Shown piece by piece: positions 1 through 11,175 of a stretch of DNA of 64,000 nucleotides. The notes beneath the pieces were generated by a model, which saw nothing but the letters and a program-made list of their open reading frames with translations, ran no database searches and was not told the DNA's origin. A program made the translations under genes and the position numbers. Numbering within the stretch: the stretch's first letter is position 1; the number at the start of each line of letters is the position of its first letter. Source of the stretch: Meghimatium bilineatum (lineage: Eukaryota; Mollusca; Gastropoda; Stylommatophora; Philomycidae); the NCBI GenBank assembly GCA_034231615.1, contig CM067306.1, positions 43,386,761 to 43,450,760 on the forward strand, given 5' to 3'.

Positions 1-126
1 TCCTTGGCTTTCGTCTTGACGCAAAAAAAAACCGCAACAACAACAACAATTTACTTTATGGATAGTTAACACGTTTGTTATGTAGATGATATAATGGTTT
101 GATAGATTACGAAATGAAGATATCAG

Positions 127-473
127 GGAAAGAATAGGTATAATATCTTGTACATATTACACAGAGAAAGAATAGGTATAATATCTTGTACATATTACAC
201 AGAGAAAGAATAGGTATAATATCTTGGACATATTACACAGAGAAAGAATAGGTATAATATCTTGTACATATTACACAGAGAAAGAATAGGTATAATATCT
301 TGTACATATTACACAGAGAAAGAATAGGTATAATATCTTGTACATATTACACAGAGAAAGAATAGGTATAATATCTTGTACATATTACACAGAGAAAGAA
401 TAGGTATAATATCTTGTACATATTACACAGAGAAAGAATAGGTATAATATCTTGTACATATTACACAGAGAGA
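127..473. repeat. 38-bp minisatellite, about 9 copies
   Basis: A 38-bp unit repeats in register: its marker AGAATAGGTATAAT starts at 131, 169, 207 and so on to 435. Copies are almost identical (one T/G change near 226), so the expansion is recent. The array runs straight into a LINE C-terminal relic, and the last unit ends in AGAGAGAGAACAG, which is already LINE reading frame. Confidence 0.95.
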
Positions 474-764
474 GAACAGATCAAGTGGTCTGGACATAAT
501 ATGAGAATGCATCACGAAAAGTTGCCAGTACAAGAATATAACCAAATGAGATCAGGGTACAAAGTCAGAGGAAGACCACGGAAATGATGGATAGAAAACT
601 TCAGGGACATTCTGAACAGACATGGTCATAGCACAGCCGAGGCCACACACCTGGCTTTAGAACGCAAGCTCGAGCTCCAATCACCCCTACGCTTAACGGC
701 AAGAGTAGATCACAAACCACCTGGGGATAGACATAAGACAATAGATATAATGGTGGAATTGTAA
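466..764 (+). mobile_element. LINE polyprotein C-terminus relic
   Basis: The frame from about 466 reads REREQIKWSGHNMRMHHEK, then VRGRPRK, a TGA stop at 585-587, then WIENFRDILNRHGHS and ERKLELQSPLRLTARVDHK, ending at TAA 762-764. The order 'EREQIKW-GH..RM' followed by 'RGRPR..W' is characteristic of the region after the RT domain in RTE/CR1-type non-LTR retrotransposons. Only the last ~95 codons remain, as expected for a 5'-truncated copy, and the in-frame TGA (ancestral codon probably TGG or CGG) makes it dead. The same C-terminus, with an identical ERKLELQSPLRLTARVDHK block, lies on the minus strand at 62705-62860. The family assignment comes from memory of the motif, not from a search. 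Confidence 0.8.
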
Positions 765-1719
765 CTGCCATCATGTGGTCATGTATAGTATGTGGATCAC
801 ATATTTCTGAAAGTATCATTTCCATATCAAATGTTACGCCCATGTGAGAGAGTCACGCCCATGTGAAGACAGTCATGACACGAATAATGTGCAGTATAGC
901 TAACAATAAAACAAGCGTCAACAGTTAACGTGTCAAACAGGTAAAGCTGTCACAAAGTGTTAATATTTAACATATTGTTCCGTTTGCTAGAATGGTTGTT
1001 GAAGTTATCAGCAGATGGCACAATTAATGCATTAATAATGCTATTTATTATACACACAAATATGGGACAAGATGGCAACAGCAAAACCTTCTACGAAATA
1101 CACATGGCTAGAAGCACACTGAATATTGTTTGATCAATGTCACCAACTAAATTAAGAAATAAAACTAGAAGGACACTTTACTATTGCATTTGAGTTACTA
1201 GGTAGTTAAAATTGATTATAGTCAATTATAAAATAAAAAATATAGTTAAAATAACAAAACATTTAATACTTTGTGAAATGAACCAAAAATACATAAATGA
1301 CGAAAACGTAAATGGAACTAAACTGAAATTTACAAAAAGCAAAATATGTCAAATTTGGAAATAAAATCTGGAAAATCTGGCAACCAATCATAAGAGAGAT
1401 CTATGTTGGAGCAGAATGTGCTATACTTATCAGTAGCTTGCTTAAAGATTTGACGTGTGTGCTAATCAGTTGTTTAGCAAACTAAATTGTTATTTAGAGT
1501 AATCAATCAGGAATGTCCAATTCATTGTGTACAATGGACATTTAGTAATCTAATTTTGCAACAGGATTTGAGATGAGCAAATAAAGAGATATCGTTTTGA
1601 TGTGTTCAATCTACTCCTGGAAACTAGACTACATGGCACTAAAAATTTATAGCAAGATATAAACCAATGACAATAGTTGTAGTTACACATCGGGTCTACT
1701 TCACAACTGTTATTGGTCA
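765..1719. other. no recognisable feature
   Basis: AT-rich DNA with short, scattered open frames on either strand. I see no repeat, tRNA or conserved protein motif. Confidence 0.6.
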
Positions 1720-1739
1720 ATAAGATATGGATTCTTCTT

Positions 1740-1945
1740 CAGATGTTGTTCTGAAACCCATGCTGGTTAGCAGAATGCGGACTGGGGGCTGAAATGCATT
1801 CTGTCATGATTTTTATAGCTTGGCTACAACAACACCACTTTCCAGCAGGACTTAACATACAACATAGATCTGTGGGCCAATTTGACTTATGGGATGGGAC
1901 AACCAACTTCAGACACTAACTTCCTTAGTCGCCTCATACAACATA
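1740..1945 (+). repeat. dispersed repeat ending TTAGTCGCCTC
   Basis: This stretch has the block order 'agcagaatgcggactgg', 'tgggatgggacaaccaac', 'ccttagtcgcctcatacaac'. The same order occurs at 21040-21233 and 34570-34695, and its first part occurs inverted at 36695-36880. It is an interspersed repeat, probably a non-coding part of a retroelement. No coding potential is apparent here. Confidence 0.6.
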
Positions 1946-2029
1946 AATGACCGCCACATTATTGATATTATTTACATTTCGTTCATTCCATTACTAGAAT
2001 TACATGAAGTTTATATCTATTGGAAATCG

Positions 2030-2460
2030 ATATATTAGCATTCTGCGCTTCGTAGATGATAGTGATCTTAGCGGAGGCTAGAGACAATGAAAGATCACAC
2101 TCATTGGCAGGCAATGGTGAATTTGATTGTACATTGTTGAGGAGAGATATAACCCAACTTATAAGGCTGAAGTTGATTTACTCAAGAGTGAAGAAGACTG
2201 GAGGTGATAATGTGCATATACAAAGAATGTACCATATGGGATTAGAATAAGAACTACAAATGCTAACAGCAAAAGTTAGACAAGTGTTAGCAGCAAGTAC
2301 GGAGTTGCAACCAATACCGAATATGGGCATAAACTTGAGGAGGTGAATATCTTCAAACACCTCGGATCCTGCATATTCAGCAATGAAAACTACACATCAG
2401 TGTTAAAAATAAAAACTGGAAATGACTTTACCTTCTATGTCATGGCTAAACTTAATATGA
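2030..2460 (+). mobile_element. LINE reverse transcriptase relic (FVDD region)
   Basis: One frame near 2035 reads ISILRFVDDSDLSGG, matching the RT catalytic 'RFADD.DL.GG' block (motif C), and stops at once. A second frame, from about 2315, reads EYGHKLEEVNIFKHLGS and then SNENYTSVLKIKTGN and MAKLNMKKN. That is the 'KLEEV..FKYLGS......EI..RI......L..IW' segment that follows motif C in RTE-like LINEs. Order and spacing fit one retroelement with frameshifts and stops between the blocks. A related fragment (VNGQTLEVNTFKMLMYYMSS) occurs at 61155-61440. It is certainly non-functional, and no 5' part is visible. Confidence 0.75.
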
Positions 2461-2542
2461 AAAAAAACACACAACATAAGTGTTAGAGTAAAAATAAATG
2501 TTATATCACACTAGCGCTTTCAGTGTTTCAGTTTTTTAGTTT

Positions 2543-2815
2543 TGTACAGGGAAACCGCGTAGCACAGTGGTTAGCGCAATGGCTTCGTATATGAGTGGTG
2601 CTGGGTTCATTCCCCAGTTGAGGTGGAAATATTTTTCAGATCGCTACGGTTCCCGGGTCGACCCAGCCTTAAATGGGTACCGGATTAATCCGGGAAGTAA
2701 AGACTGAGAGCGGAACGAGATGGCTACCGCCCTCATTTGCGGAGCCTCAGATCACACGGCATTAATAAATGCTATGGATGCCAGAAAGTATTATAATAGA
2801 AACACGTATAGACAT
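2543..2815 (+). mobile_element. tRNA-derived SINE
   Basis: The head has an RNA polymerase III box A-like stretch, GTAGCACAGTGGTTAGCGC (2557-2575), and a box B-like GGGTTCATTCCCC about 40 bp later. The tRNA-like head is followed by a non-tRNA body containing CCGGGTCGACCC, ATGGGTACCGG and ATTAATCCGGGAAG, which is far more GC-rich than the flanks. This box spacing plus a distinct body is the standard layout of a tRNA-derived SINE. A genuine tRNA gene is unlikely, because no matching acceptor stem closes after box B. I do not assign a family name. Confidence 0.75.
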
Positions 2816-3084
2816 GTACTGTTAGGCATTTAACCACAAGAAATGATCAACGATTTTGTACGCTATAAAATATAAAAGTTTCAAATTATGTATTTACAGA
2901 GCTTAAGCAGTGCTGGGCATTCAACTCATTTAGGAAGAGTTAGTGATGAAAATATGTCGCAGGGTACTTACTCAAAGCTTTTCTTAACATGTTGTTTTGA
3001 AATCTGATAGCAAACTATGATTTATTATAGCATCCACAAAAAAGATATGTCAAACGTTTCCAAGTTCAAGAATTATAATTTGCA
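2816..3084. other. no recognisable feature
   Basis: AT-rich spacer between the SINE and the 30-bp array. Nothing is supportable here. Confidence 0.5.
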
Positions 3085-4025
3085 ATTGTCTAATTTCATG
3101 CCGCTGCCTATATTCAAATCTAACCTAAGAACGCTTCCTATATTCTAATCTAACTCCGTGCCGCTGCTTGTATTTTAACTCCTTGACTCTGCCTATATTC
3201 TAATCTAACCAAAGGACGCTGCCTGTATTCTAATCTAACTCATTGCCGCTGCCTATGTTCTAATTTAACTCCTTACCACTGCCTAAATACTCTAATTTAA
3301 CTCCTCATCGCTGCTTATATTCCAATCTAATTCCGTGTCGCTGCCTATATTATAATTTAAGTCCTAGCTGCTGCCTATATTATAACTTAACCAAAGGACA
3401 CTGCATATATTCTAATACAATTCCTTACCGCTGCCTATATTCTAATCTAACTCAAGACCGCTGGCGATATTCTAATCGAACTACGTGCCGCTACCTATAT
3501 TCTACTCTAACTTTGTGCCGCTGTCTATATTCTAATCTAACTCTAGGCCGCTGTCTATATTCTAATCTAACTCTAGGCCGCTGTCTATATTCTAATCTAA
3601 ATCCATACCGCTGTCTATATTCTAATATATAATCTAACTCTAGGCCGCTGTCTATATTCTAATCTAACTCTAGGCCGCTGTCTATATTCTAATCTAAATC
3701 CATACCGCTGTCTATATTCTAATATATAATCTAACGCTAGGCCGCTGCCTATATTCTAATCTAACTCTAGGCCGCTGCCTATATTCTAATCTAACTCTAG
3801 GCCGCTGTCTATATTCTAATCTAACTCTAGGCCGCTGCCTATATTCTAATCTAACTCTAGGCCGCTGCCTATATTCTAATCTAACTCTAGGCCGCTGCCT
3901 ATATTCTAATCTAACTCTAGGCCGCTGCCTATATTCTAATCTAACTCTAGGCCGCTGCCTATATTCTAATCTAACTCTAGGCCGCTGCTTATCTATCTTC
4001 GTGCTGCTGTCTATATTCTAATCAA
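3085..4025. repeat. 30-bp minisatellite, degenerate to homogeneous
   Basis: The unit is 30 bp, with the two markers GGCCGCTGCCTATATTC and TAATCTAACTCTA. Copies from about 3090 to 3500 are divergent, while those from 3530 to 3990 are nearly identical, with two longer variants carrying an extra TATATAATC (about 3625 and 3722). The gradient suggests an old array with a recently re-amplified right half. Confidence 0.95.
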
Positions 4026-4986
4026 AAGTAAAGCCGTGATGGTTTTTATCTCTGCTAATTGAAATGAAGCGGTCATCACGTGAACTTACAAATGTTAAAG
4101 TTAATGATTCGTGAAGAGAACCGATTAGCGTGGATGCAATAATGCAGTGAGAGGATTTAGCTTAATGTACATGTAGTATTTTCGTGATCTAGTGTTGCGT
4201 CATGTTACAGAATCGGTGACATTTTATTTTGTTATCATGTGTAGACTAACTATCAAATAAGGATACACTATGTCGTCCTGAAAATATACAACGTCACATC
4301 CATGTTAACAGTCTAGTGCACCAGTGGGCAAAATAGACAACTTCACAGCAATGTTGAAAGTCTAGGGCACAAATGGGCAAAATATTGTCCGTGGGAGATA
4401 TAATTTAGCTCGACCCGTCATGTCCATGTGACCAACAGGAGTATTTAAAATGACTATATGCAAGACCTACATGTCTGAGACATAATAGTTCATAAGCTAT
4501 AGCGTCTACGCTGTTAACTATGATGCTAAGCAATGATTAGTCGGGAATGTTTACGTCAATGCTTCACAGCTCCCAGCTGAACAGCGTTCTGATTGGAATT
4601 GTAGATACTGCTGCTTGCCGGTTTCCTCTTATGCATGTATGTCAGAGACGACACACGTTTTGACTGTGAAGGCATGCAAACTTTCAATATTAAAGGAGTT
4701 CATTTGGAAGGGGGGGGGGGACGGGCTACTCGCAGCAAGCAGTTACATATTACAAGCTGCTTTAGAGCTTACAAAACGAAACAAATTTCATACGTGTGGC
4801 AGATATAATCTTATCCTTGACAAACAGTCCTGCAATTTAGTCATAAATGGTCTAGGAATACCCCAACTCTCGACATCATAAACAATATAGTTAGACTATA
4901 TGTGATATGAACGAAACTATACAAATGGCATAGGAGCATGGAAAGCTAGGTCGTTAATGAAGGCACATGTGCCTGCACTAAATTGT
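4026..4986. other. no recognisable gene; 88-codon open frame
   Basis: This stretch contains a plus-strand open frame at 4615-4881 (88 codons) that crosses a poly-G run at 4711-4720. Its protein shows no motif I recognise and codes for no obvious domain. The rest is AT-rich without repeats. Confidence 0.4.
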
Positions 4987-5530
4987 ATGAAGGTGTGTGT
5001 ACTATATTGCATGAAGGTAAATATGTGTGTGTACTATATTGCATGAAGGTAAATATGTGTGTGTACTATATTGTATGAAGGTAAATATGTGTGTGTACTA
5101 TATTGCATGAAGGTAAATATGTGTGTGTACTATATTGTATGAAGGTAAATATGTGTGTGTACTATATTGTATGAAGGTAAATATGTGTGTGTACTATATT
5201 GTATGAAGGTAAATATGTGTGTGTACTATATTGTATGAAGGTAAATATGTGTGTGTACTATATTGTATGAAGGTAAATATGTGTGTGTACTATATTGTAT
5301 GAAGGTAAATATGTGTGTGTACTATATTGTATGAAGGTAAATATGTGTGTGTACTATATTGTATGAAGGTAAATATGTGTGTGTACTATATTGTATGAAG
5401 GTTAATATGTGTGTGTACTATATTGTATGAAGGTAAATATGTGTGTGTACTATATTGTATGAAGGTAAATATGTGTGTGTACTATATTGTATGAAGGTAA
5501 ATATGTGTGTGTACTATATTGTTTGAAGAG
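4987..5530. repeat. 32-bp minisatellite, about 17 copies
   Basis: The unit is 32 bp, with markers ATGAAGGTAAATATGTGTG and TGTACTATATTGT; the ATGAAGG starts step by 32 (for example 5043, 5075). Copies are nearly identical apart from the edges and one GGTTAAT variant at about 5400. Confidence 0.95.
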
Positions 5531-5849
5531 AAATATACGTATATTACTGTGTATGATGTTAAATGTGCGTGTTTAATAGATTGATTTCAGTTAAAATTGC
5601 GTGTAATATATTCAATGGAAGCACATATGCGTAAAATTCACAGAATCGCCGAAGGAGGAACATTTCGTATGAGATAGACGTAGTCGACCTAAGTCTAAAT
5701 GGCTGCTTACTGCCTCCTCGCAGACTGCCACCCAGGGATATATTTTACGGATATGTAAAGTCCAAGTGCACAGTGGATGATAATAGCATAAAGCTGAAAC
5801 AGACGTCGATTTTGTTATACAACTAGGAAGGCTGTCACAGCTTGTTCCG
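5531..5849. other. array edge and unique DNA
   Basis: The first ~100 bp hold decayed 32-bp units. The rest is unique sequence with no gene seen. Confidence 0.5.
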
Positions 5850-6085
5850 AGTAATCGAGACAGGTCTTTATCTGTTGAGTAACCTAGACATGTCTTTATC
5901 TGTTGAGTAACCGATATAGGTCCTGTTTGATTGAGTAACCGAGAGAGGTTCTTTTCAGTTGAGTAACGGAGAAAAGGTCCTCTTTTTTGAGCAACCGAGA
6001 CAGGTCCATTTCGATAAGAGGATACTAGTAGGAGGACATTGGTAGGAGGACATTGATATCAGGACATTAGTAGAGTGATATTGGA
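5850..6085. repeat. degenerate ~29-bp repeats
   Basis: Loose repeats of GAGTAACCGAGACAGG with TCTTTTCTGTT occur from 5850 to 6010. Short GTAGGAGGACATTG repeats follow to about 6085. Confidence 0.6.
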
Positions 6086-6725
6086 AGGATGACACTGTTA
6101 AGACTCGCATATCTTCCTTGTGTGAACAAAGAAGAATACACAGTTGAATTTGAGTGAACCATTAATACTTAATTTGCCAAATTTAACCCATGAATTTTAA
6201 GCTACCAAGTTTAACAAAAATTAACCAAGACAAATGCAACCATATTCAGATAACTTTCATCAATATTATGTTTACTTAACTGCATTCTTCTTTCATTGTA
6301 GAATACAAAACCATAATATGTCTAATTTACTGAGCTATATACAGTGCTACCGACGAGCCAGGGTTACCCAATAGTGAGTGCTACCAGCTGCGAATGCTAC
6401 CAACTAGCATTATCTATCAGGGTACCATAGCAATTATCGGCAGATTATTCTTATCACTACCGTAAATGTTTGCTCATACCTTGACCCCAAACAAAGAATT
6501 GTGTTGGCAAGCAATTATTTCATTGTTGTTCTTCCATTCATTTTTGTTATATGATAAACCTGGTATCCAGCGTTTGTAAACAATACAGGAACAAGATGAG
6601 CGCTTCATTACAAGTACTGGCAACATTCAACAGAATTCATATACGAATCTTTGCTGTGTCTCAAGGCCTTTGTTGATTATTCGGAACGAATTTATTTCTA
6701 TAGGAAATACACTGGTTGAATATCA
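6086..6725. other. no recognisable feature
   Basis: AT-rich, non-repetitive stretch. No open frame or motif worth naming. Confidence 0.5.
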
Positions 6726-6784
6726 GTGCACATATCCACTTATCCATGTCTGCAGTGCACATATCCACTTATCCATGTCTGCAG
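6726..6784. repeat. 29-bp direct duplication
   Basis: Two identical adjacent copies, each containing GCACATATCCACTTATCC and ATGTCTGCAGT. Confidence 0.85.
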
Positions 6785-8069
6785 TGAAGGTTCAACTCAT
6801 ATATGATAATCAATCAATCAAGTGGCACGCCGAGTGACGTAGGCGATAATGATCCTCCACAACCCTCTGATTCTTGTTAATAAGAGGAACATCCAGCATT
6901 CCTTATATAATAATAGATATCAATAATGAGTTATAAATCTGGTCTTCGCTAGAACACTGATGTATATTTTCCATATTAGATTTAGCTTTGACATAGCAGA
7001 GAAAGCCATTTTTGTGCCTTATTTTTAATCCAGTTTTGAATTCTCCATGTTTCATATAAAGGATTTTATGTATTTGAAAATGGCTGGAGGTGAGGGAAGA
7101 GATTGATTGTTTTACCTGCTATCTTCTGTCTTTCTATTTATATTTTATGTCATTTGTTCATCTTCTATACCAAAATATGTGAGATGCACGTCGTTGGATG
7201 TAATATATGATAGATATAAAAGGTTTAGTAGAAACGTTCTTTCACCAACTCTCCAGCAATTAACTTGTTCAGTATAACTTCTTTGGTAACTTTACAACTA
7301 TTCTACAGCGGTTGTCTTCTTTGGTTGTTGTTTGGTTTGTTGAAACTATGACCCGTGGTTCATTTTCTTCCTTCTCCGTGCAGTGTTTCCAAATCTGAAA
7401 TATCTGTTGATGTTAAAAGTACTTCTGATGTTTGTTCTGCGAATGTGAACTAAACGAGGCTGGTCCCATCTGAAACTTTAACTAAGTCTTAATTTCTAAA
7501 TGAAAGGAAACTGTATTACACATAGATATCTTTAATAACAACTTTCTTTCATGGACATAAATTACGTGAGTACAATCTATGTTTTGAGATGTAATACATT
7601 CTTTCAGTCTTTACACTCTCAGAAAAGGAGGCAGTTGATTTCCTTGCTATAGGCAGACCGCCTATTCTTTCTAACATCAAATCAAGGGGTCTGTCTACCC
7701 CAGCTATCCGACCCAATTAATTTTCACTAAAAATAGTTCAAACATTGATTGACAGTCACTATAAACATATCCATTTAGTCAATAGTTCGCAGTTGGCGAG
7801 GTTAATTATATAATCGGTCCGGCTATCCAAATAAGATCGAAAATAAAGTTGGTGGTAATATTTATAACATAGTGTTCACTGTTCATAAGCTTGGCGAATC
7901 CATTGCCTATTGAATTTACGCTTTAACAAGCGGTGTGACTTATAAAACGTAGAGTTCACAGTTTATTCATAAAGTCATCCCAATGACTGGCTGATTCTTC
8001 AAGAAAAAACAGCAGGTTCATTCAAATTTAAGGCCACCGACTGGTTGTATCACGAAACAGACTCGAAAA
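6785..8069. other. no recognisable feature
   Basis: AT-rich DNA without a coding signal that I can support. A few loosely repeated words occur (for example around 7750-8000), but no clear period. Confidence 0.5.
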
Positions 8070-8325
8070 TTGAGTAACCATTCACACAGGTGATCAATTA
8101 AAATGTCGTCAAAAAGGCGGGCACTCTGGAACTTTGGACAGGAACTCTGGTAAGACTTCATCAAAATACGCTGCAGTTTCAAGATACGAAACTACAAATA
8201 CTTCTTCTGCGATGAAAAATAAGCTGAAAAGATGAGTAACCATCCACACAGGTTCACTCGGTAAATAAGGCTTAAAAAATGCAGGAACTCTGGAGCTCTA
8301 GTAAGACTTCATAAAAATACATGTA
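8070..8325. repeat. two diverged direct copies, ~100-120 bp
   Basis: Copy one (8070-8190) and copy two (8231-8325) share TGAGTAACCA.. CACACAGGT, GGAACTCTGG and TAAGACTTCAT in the same order. They are diverged and differ by indels. Confidence 0.6.
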
Positions 8326-9094
8326 AATTTAAATCGACAAAGCTTCCAATAATTCCTCTGTACATTTCCTTTTGGTTAATGCAAAGCCACTAAATGCACC
8401 TTTCTATAACACTGGGAGATCAATCACATTGGAGAGATCTAACAATCTTTCTGAAACCTAATTAAAGACTAAACGAACTCTTCAGCTGTGAGTAATAAAC
8501 ACAATATTTCCAATGCTTTGCTGCATTGAGCATACGAGTATAACGACGTTTGAGAATATACCTTCTCATTTTCCTGACCTCTTTTCTAAGACGATGATTT
8601 CGTAGTAGAGATTTCTCATTCTCTCGAATTTCATGACTCTGTTTGACCTTTTCTCTCTCCAGCCAAACCATCAGAATAGTTCATATTCTGGGACGATTAT
8701 ATTCTTTCAGAAGCAATTTCATGAAAGATGAACCATACATGGTGTCATGTTCTCGACGACCTACACACCTGACTAATGTATTCAGTTTCTATGAACAAAT
8801 AACCTGTCTACTGCTATTTTACTTCTAGCATATAGGCCTTATATAGGCATACAACCTACACCTACTCACTCCTAATTCTAATATTCTAGCTATGACAATA
8901 TCATTCACCATATTCACTTTAATATACCCCTATTGCCTTCAAGTGTCCACTATACTGCTTACTTCTTCTTCTACGTTCGCTCTCTGATAACCGACACGAA
9001 CGTTCAAGTGATTTCCGCCAGGGAGCGTGAAGTACATTATGCTGCTGATTTATATAATAGCTGCGTTATATACACATCGGAATGTCCAGCACAT
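8326..9094. other. no recognisable gene
   Basis: Two short open frames occur (minus 8462-8671, 69 codons; plus 8643-8828, 61 codons). Neither shows a domain or splice context that I recognise. Confidence 0.4.
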
Positions 9095-9660
9095 CCGTTT
9101 TCGTCATGTCTTTAATTCGGTAGTTGGCTTCCCTAGTCTGTCTACACATTGTTTAGGAGCACCGGAAACTAGAAGCTTGTTCTCAAACTGAATAACATCT
9201 TTGGTTCCATTTCCTTTTAACGTTTTCCAGTACCGTTTGCACACAGCGCTGCCCTTTGGCGCTATGCTCCCGTTTATTGTACTCATGTTATCTTTTTGAC
9301 TCTCACTATCGGTCTTGACATCTACCCATTTCATGACAATTGGCAGCCCGTCAAAATGCTCGAGCTGAACTGTCTTGCGTCACTGTGCGTCGACATTGAC
9401 GCTGCATGTGTTGGGACAGAGGTGTCGGAGATAATGCTTCTCCTTTTGCAGTCAATTCTCATTCCATCTGCAACCTTCACATTAACGGACGCGATACTAA
9501 ATGTTTTGGACAGAAAAGTCACGAGCCGTTGTACTTCTTTTTCCAGGGGGCACCACAAAGGGGTAATTTTGGGATCTTGGTTATCTGCTAATCATGGATT
9601 CGCTGAGAGCAATGCAGTACCATTAGCGCCCAAATGCTTACTTATTGTTTAGACTCCATT
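9095..9660 (-). repeat. dispersed retroelement-like repeat (VADGM block)
   Basis: About 300 bp of this stretch is similar to 62880-63190, in the same orientation. Shared words include TTTTGCAGTCAATT, ATTCCATCTGC and GTTTGGGATCTTG/TTTTGGGATCTTG. On the minus strand both copies encode a VNVKVADGM(R)IDCK-like segment (9331-9558), followed by a stretch ending near a Trp-rich block. 'V.VADG..I.C' resembles the flap region of Ty3/Gypsy-type aspartic proteases, but I see no D-T/S-G active site, so that reading is speculative. Several short open frames overlap here, all shadows of this repeat. Confidence 0.55.
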
Positions 9661-9714
9661 TGGAAATCTGTAAACTAAGGAAAGGAAAAGAAAAAAAAAC
9701 AATCAGGGAAATGA

Positions 9715-9870
9715 ATCCACAACACATAATACATAATGCATAATACACACTACATAACTAGTCCATACACAACACACGATTCATATTACACAATATCTAA
9801 TATACATGATATAATACACAACACATAATACACAATACATAATACGCAATGCATGATACATAACACACAA
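9715..9870. repeat. degenerate ACACATAATAC repeats
   Basis: Loose repetition of ACACATAATACATAAT-like words with no fixed period. Confidence 0.65.
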
Positions 9871-10799
9871 TTCAGAAAACAAGGCAATCAAATAGATTAT
9901 GATAGCTATATAGCTCCTGGAACGCCCCTGTCAATACTGGCTAGCTACAGTCACGAAGACAGTCAGAGATAGTTTTTCAATATCCGCTCTGGCCCACTCA
10001 CTTAATATGACGTATACAATTCCATCATTGTTATGACCTCCTCAGTGCATGGGAGGAAACTGAACCTCGCGATATAATTGTATTTCTCTGCTATGAAATT
10101 AGAACGAGAGAAGGAAGCAGGCAGGAATGAAAAAAAAAGATGAAATTATCAGAATCATATAACACTGGACCGCAATATCAGGGTTAAACACAATAATATT
10201 GTGTGTACTAACACTGGACCGCAGTAAAGGGAGTATGAAATGATCATAATGAAATGAGAAAAAGACGATCATATTTTAAGTGAGGATTACATAACAAGAG
10301 TAAAAGAGAATTACATTCTAAGAAGAGGGTGAAATGGCAGAAATAACAAAAAATAAAATATTGCCCCTAAAACATTGTTTCTTAGCAGTTTCGGGCTCCT
10401 GTCCTCATTCAACACACATTTTGGTAAGTCTCCCCCACACCCTCTTTTCTTTTCCAGTCCTTTATACAAAATTAAAAGAAAGATTGAAACCTTCATGTTT
10501 TGATGTTTTTACTTTCTATTTTGATTAGGAGCGATGTTTTAAGATTCGACTAAGTTGATCATTCTTGAAATTTGCTCTAAAATGTCGAATTGCCCCTTCT
10601 CCCCTCAGTAGGGAGTAAAGCTCACGTGGGAAATGCAGATCAAGAACGCGACAAAGAGGGAATCTCCTTTAAAAGAATCAGAGGGGATCACATAGAAAAT
10701 ACCAGTGTAGGATCACATATAACTGTATAAGAGAGCAATACCCCAAAGATAAGAGAAAAGTCACAGTTTCAAGATAAAGAGGGAAACATCGCAAACACT
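9871..10799. other. no recognisable feature
   Basis: Weakly repeated words occur (ACACTGGACCGCA at 10163 and 10209). The open frames at 10311-10528 are short and overlap on opposite strands. No gene is supported. Confidence 0.5.
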
Positions 10800-11175
10800 A
10801 AGAAAACACTTAGCAGAACAGACTACATAACACGATAAAATAATACTCCACAGAAAAGAAGACTAAATCACATGAGAAAATAGCTAATATTCCACGGAAC
10901 AGGCTAAACCAAACAAGGAAACAGCAAATATTTCACACAATAGACTAATCCACACGAACAAATAGAAAACAATTCACATAACAGACTAAATCACATTACA
11001 AAATAGCGACAACTCTACTGACGACAACAGATAAATCACACGATAAAATAGGTAACAGTTCACAAAACAAAACAAATCACACGAGAAAATAACTAGCAAC
11101 TCACATCTAACACTTCATAGCAAACAGTTCACAACTAACATTTCATATATAACATTTCACAGCTAACAGAAAATA
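10800..11175. repeat. degenerate ~40-bp repeats
   Basis: ACAGACTAAATCACA followed by GAAAATAGC and TTCACA recurs about eight times with much divergence. Confidence 0.65.

Noticed and set aside
2557..2640. True tRNA gene
   Set aside because: Box A and box B are present, but no acceptor stem pairing or 3' end follows; the sequence continues into a SINE body.
4615..4881. 88-codon frame as a small gene
   Set aside because: No recognisable domain, it crosses a poly-G run, and it has no splice or promoter support.
9296..9652. 118-codon plus-strand frame at 9.3 kb
   Set aside because: The region is a dispersed repeat also seen at 62.9 kb. The minus-strand frame keeps a peptide in both copies, while the plus-strand frame is not conserved.
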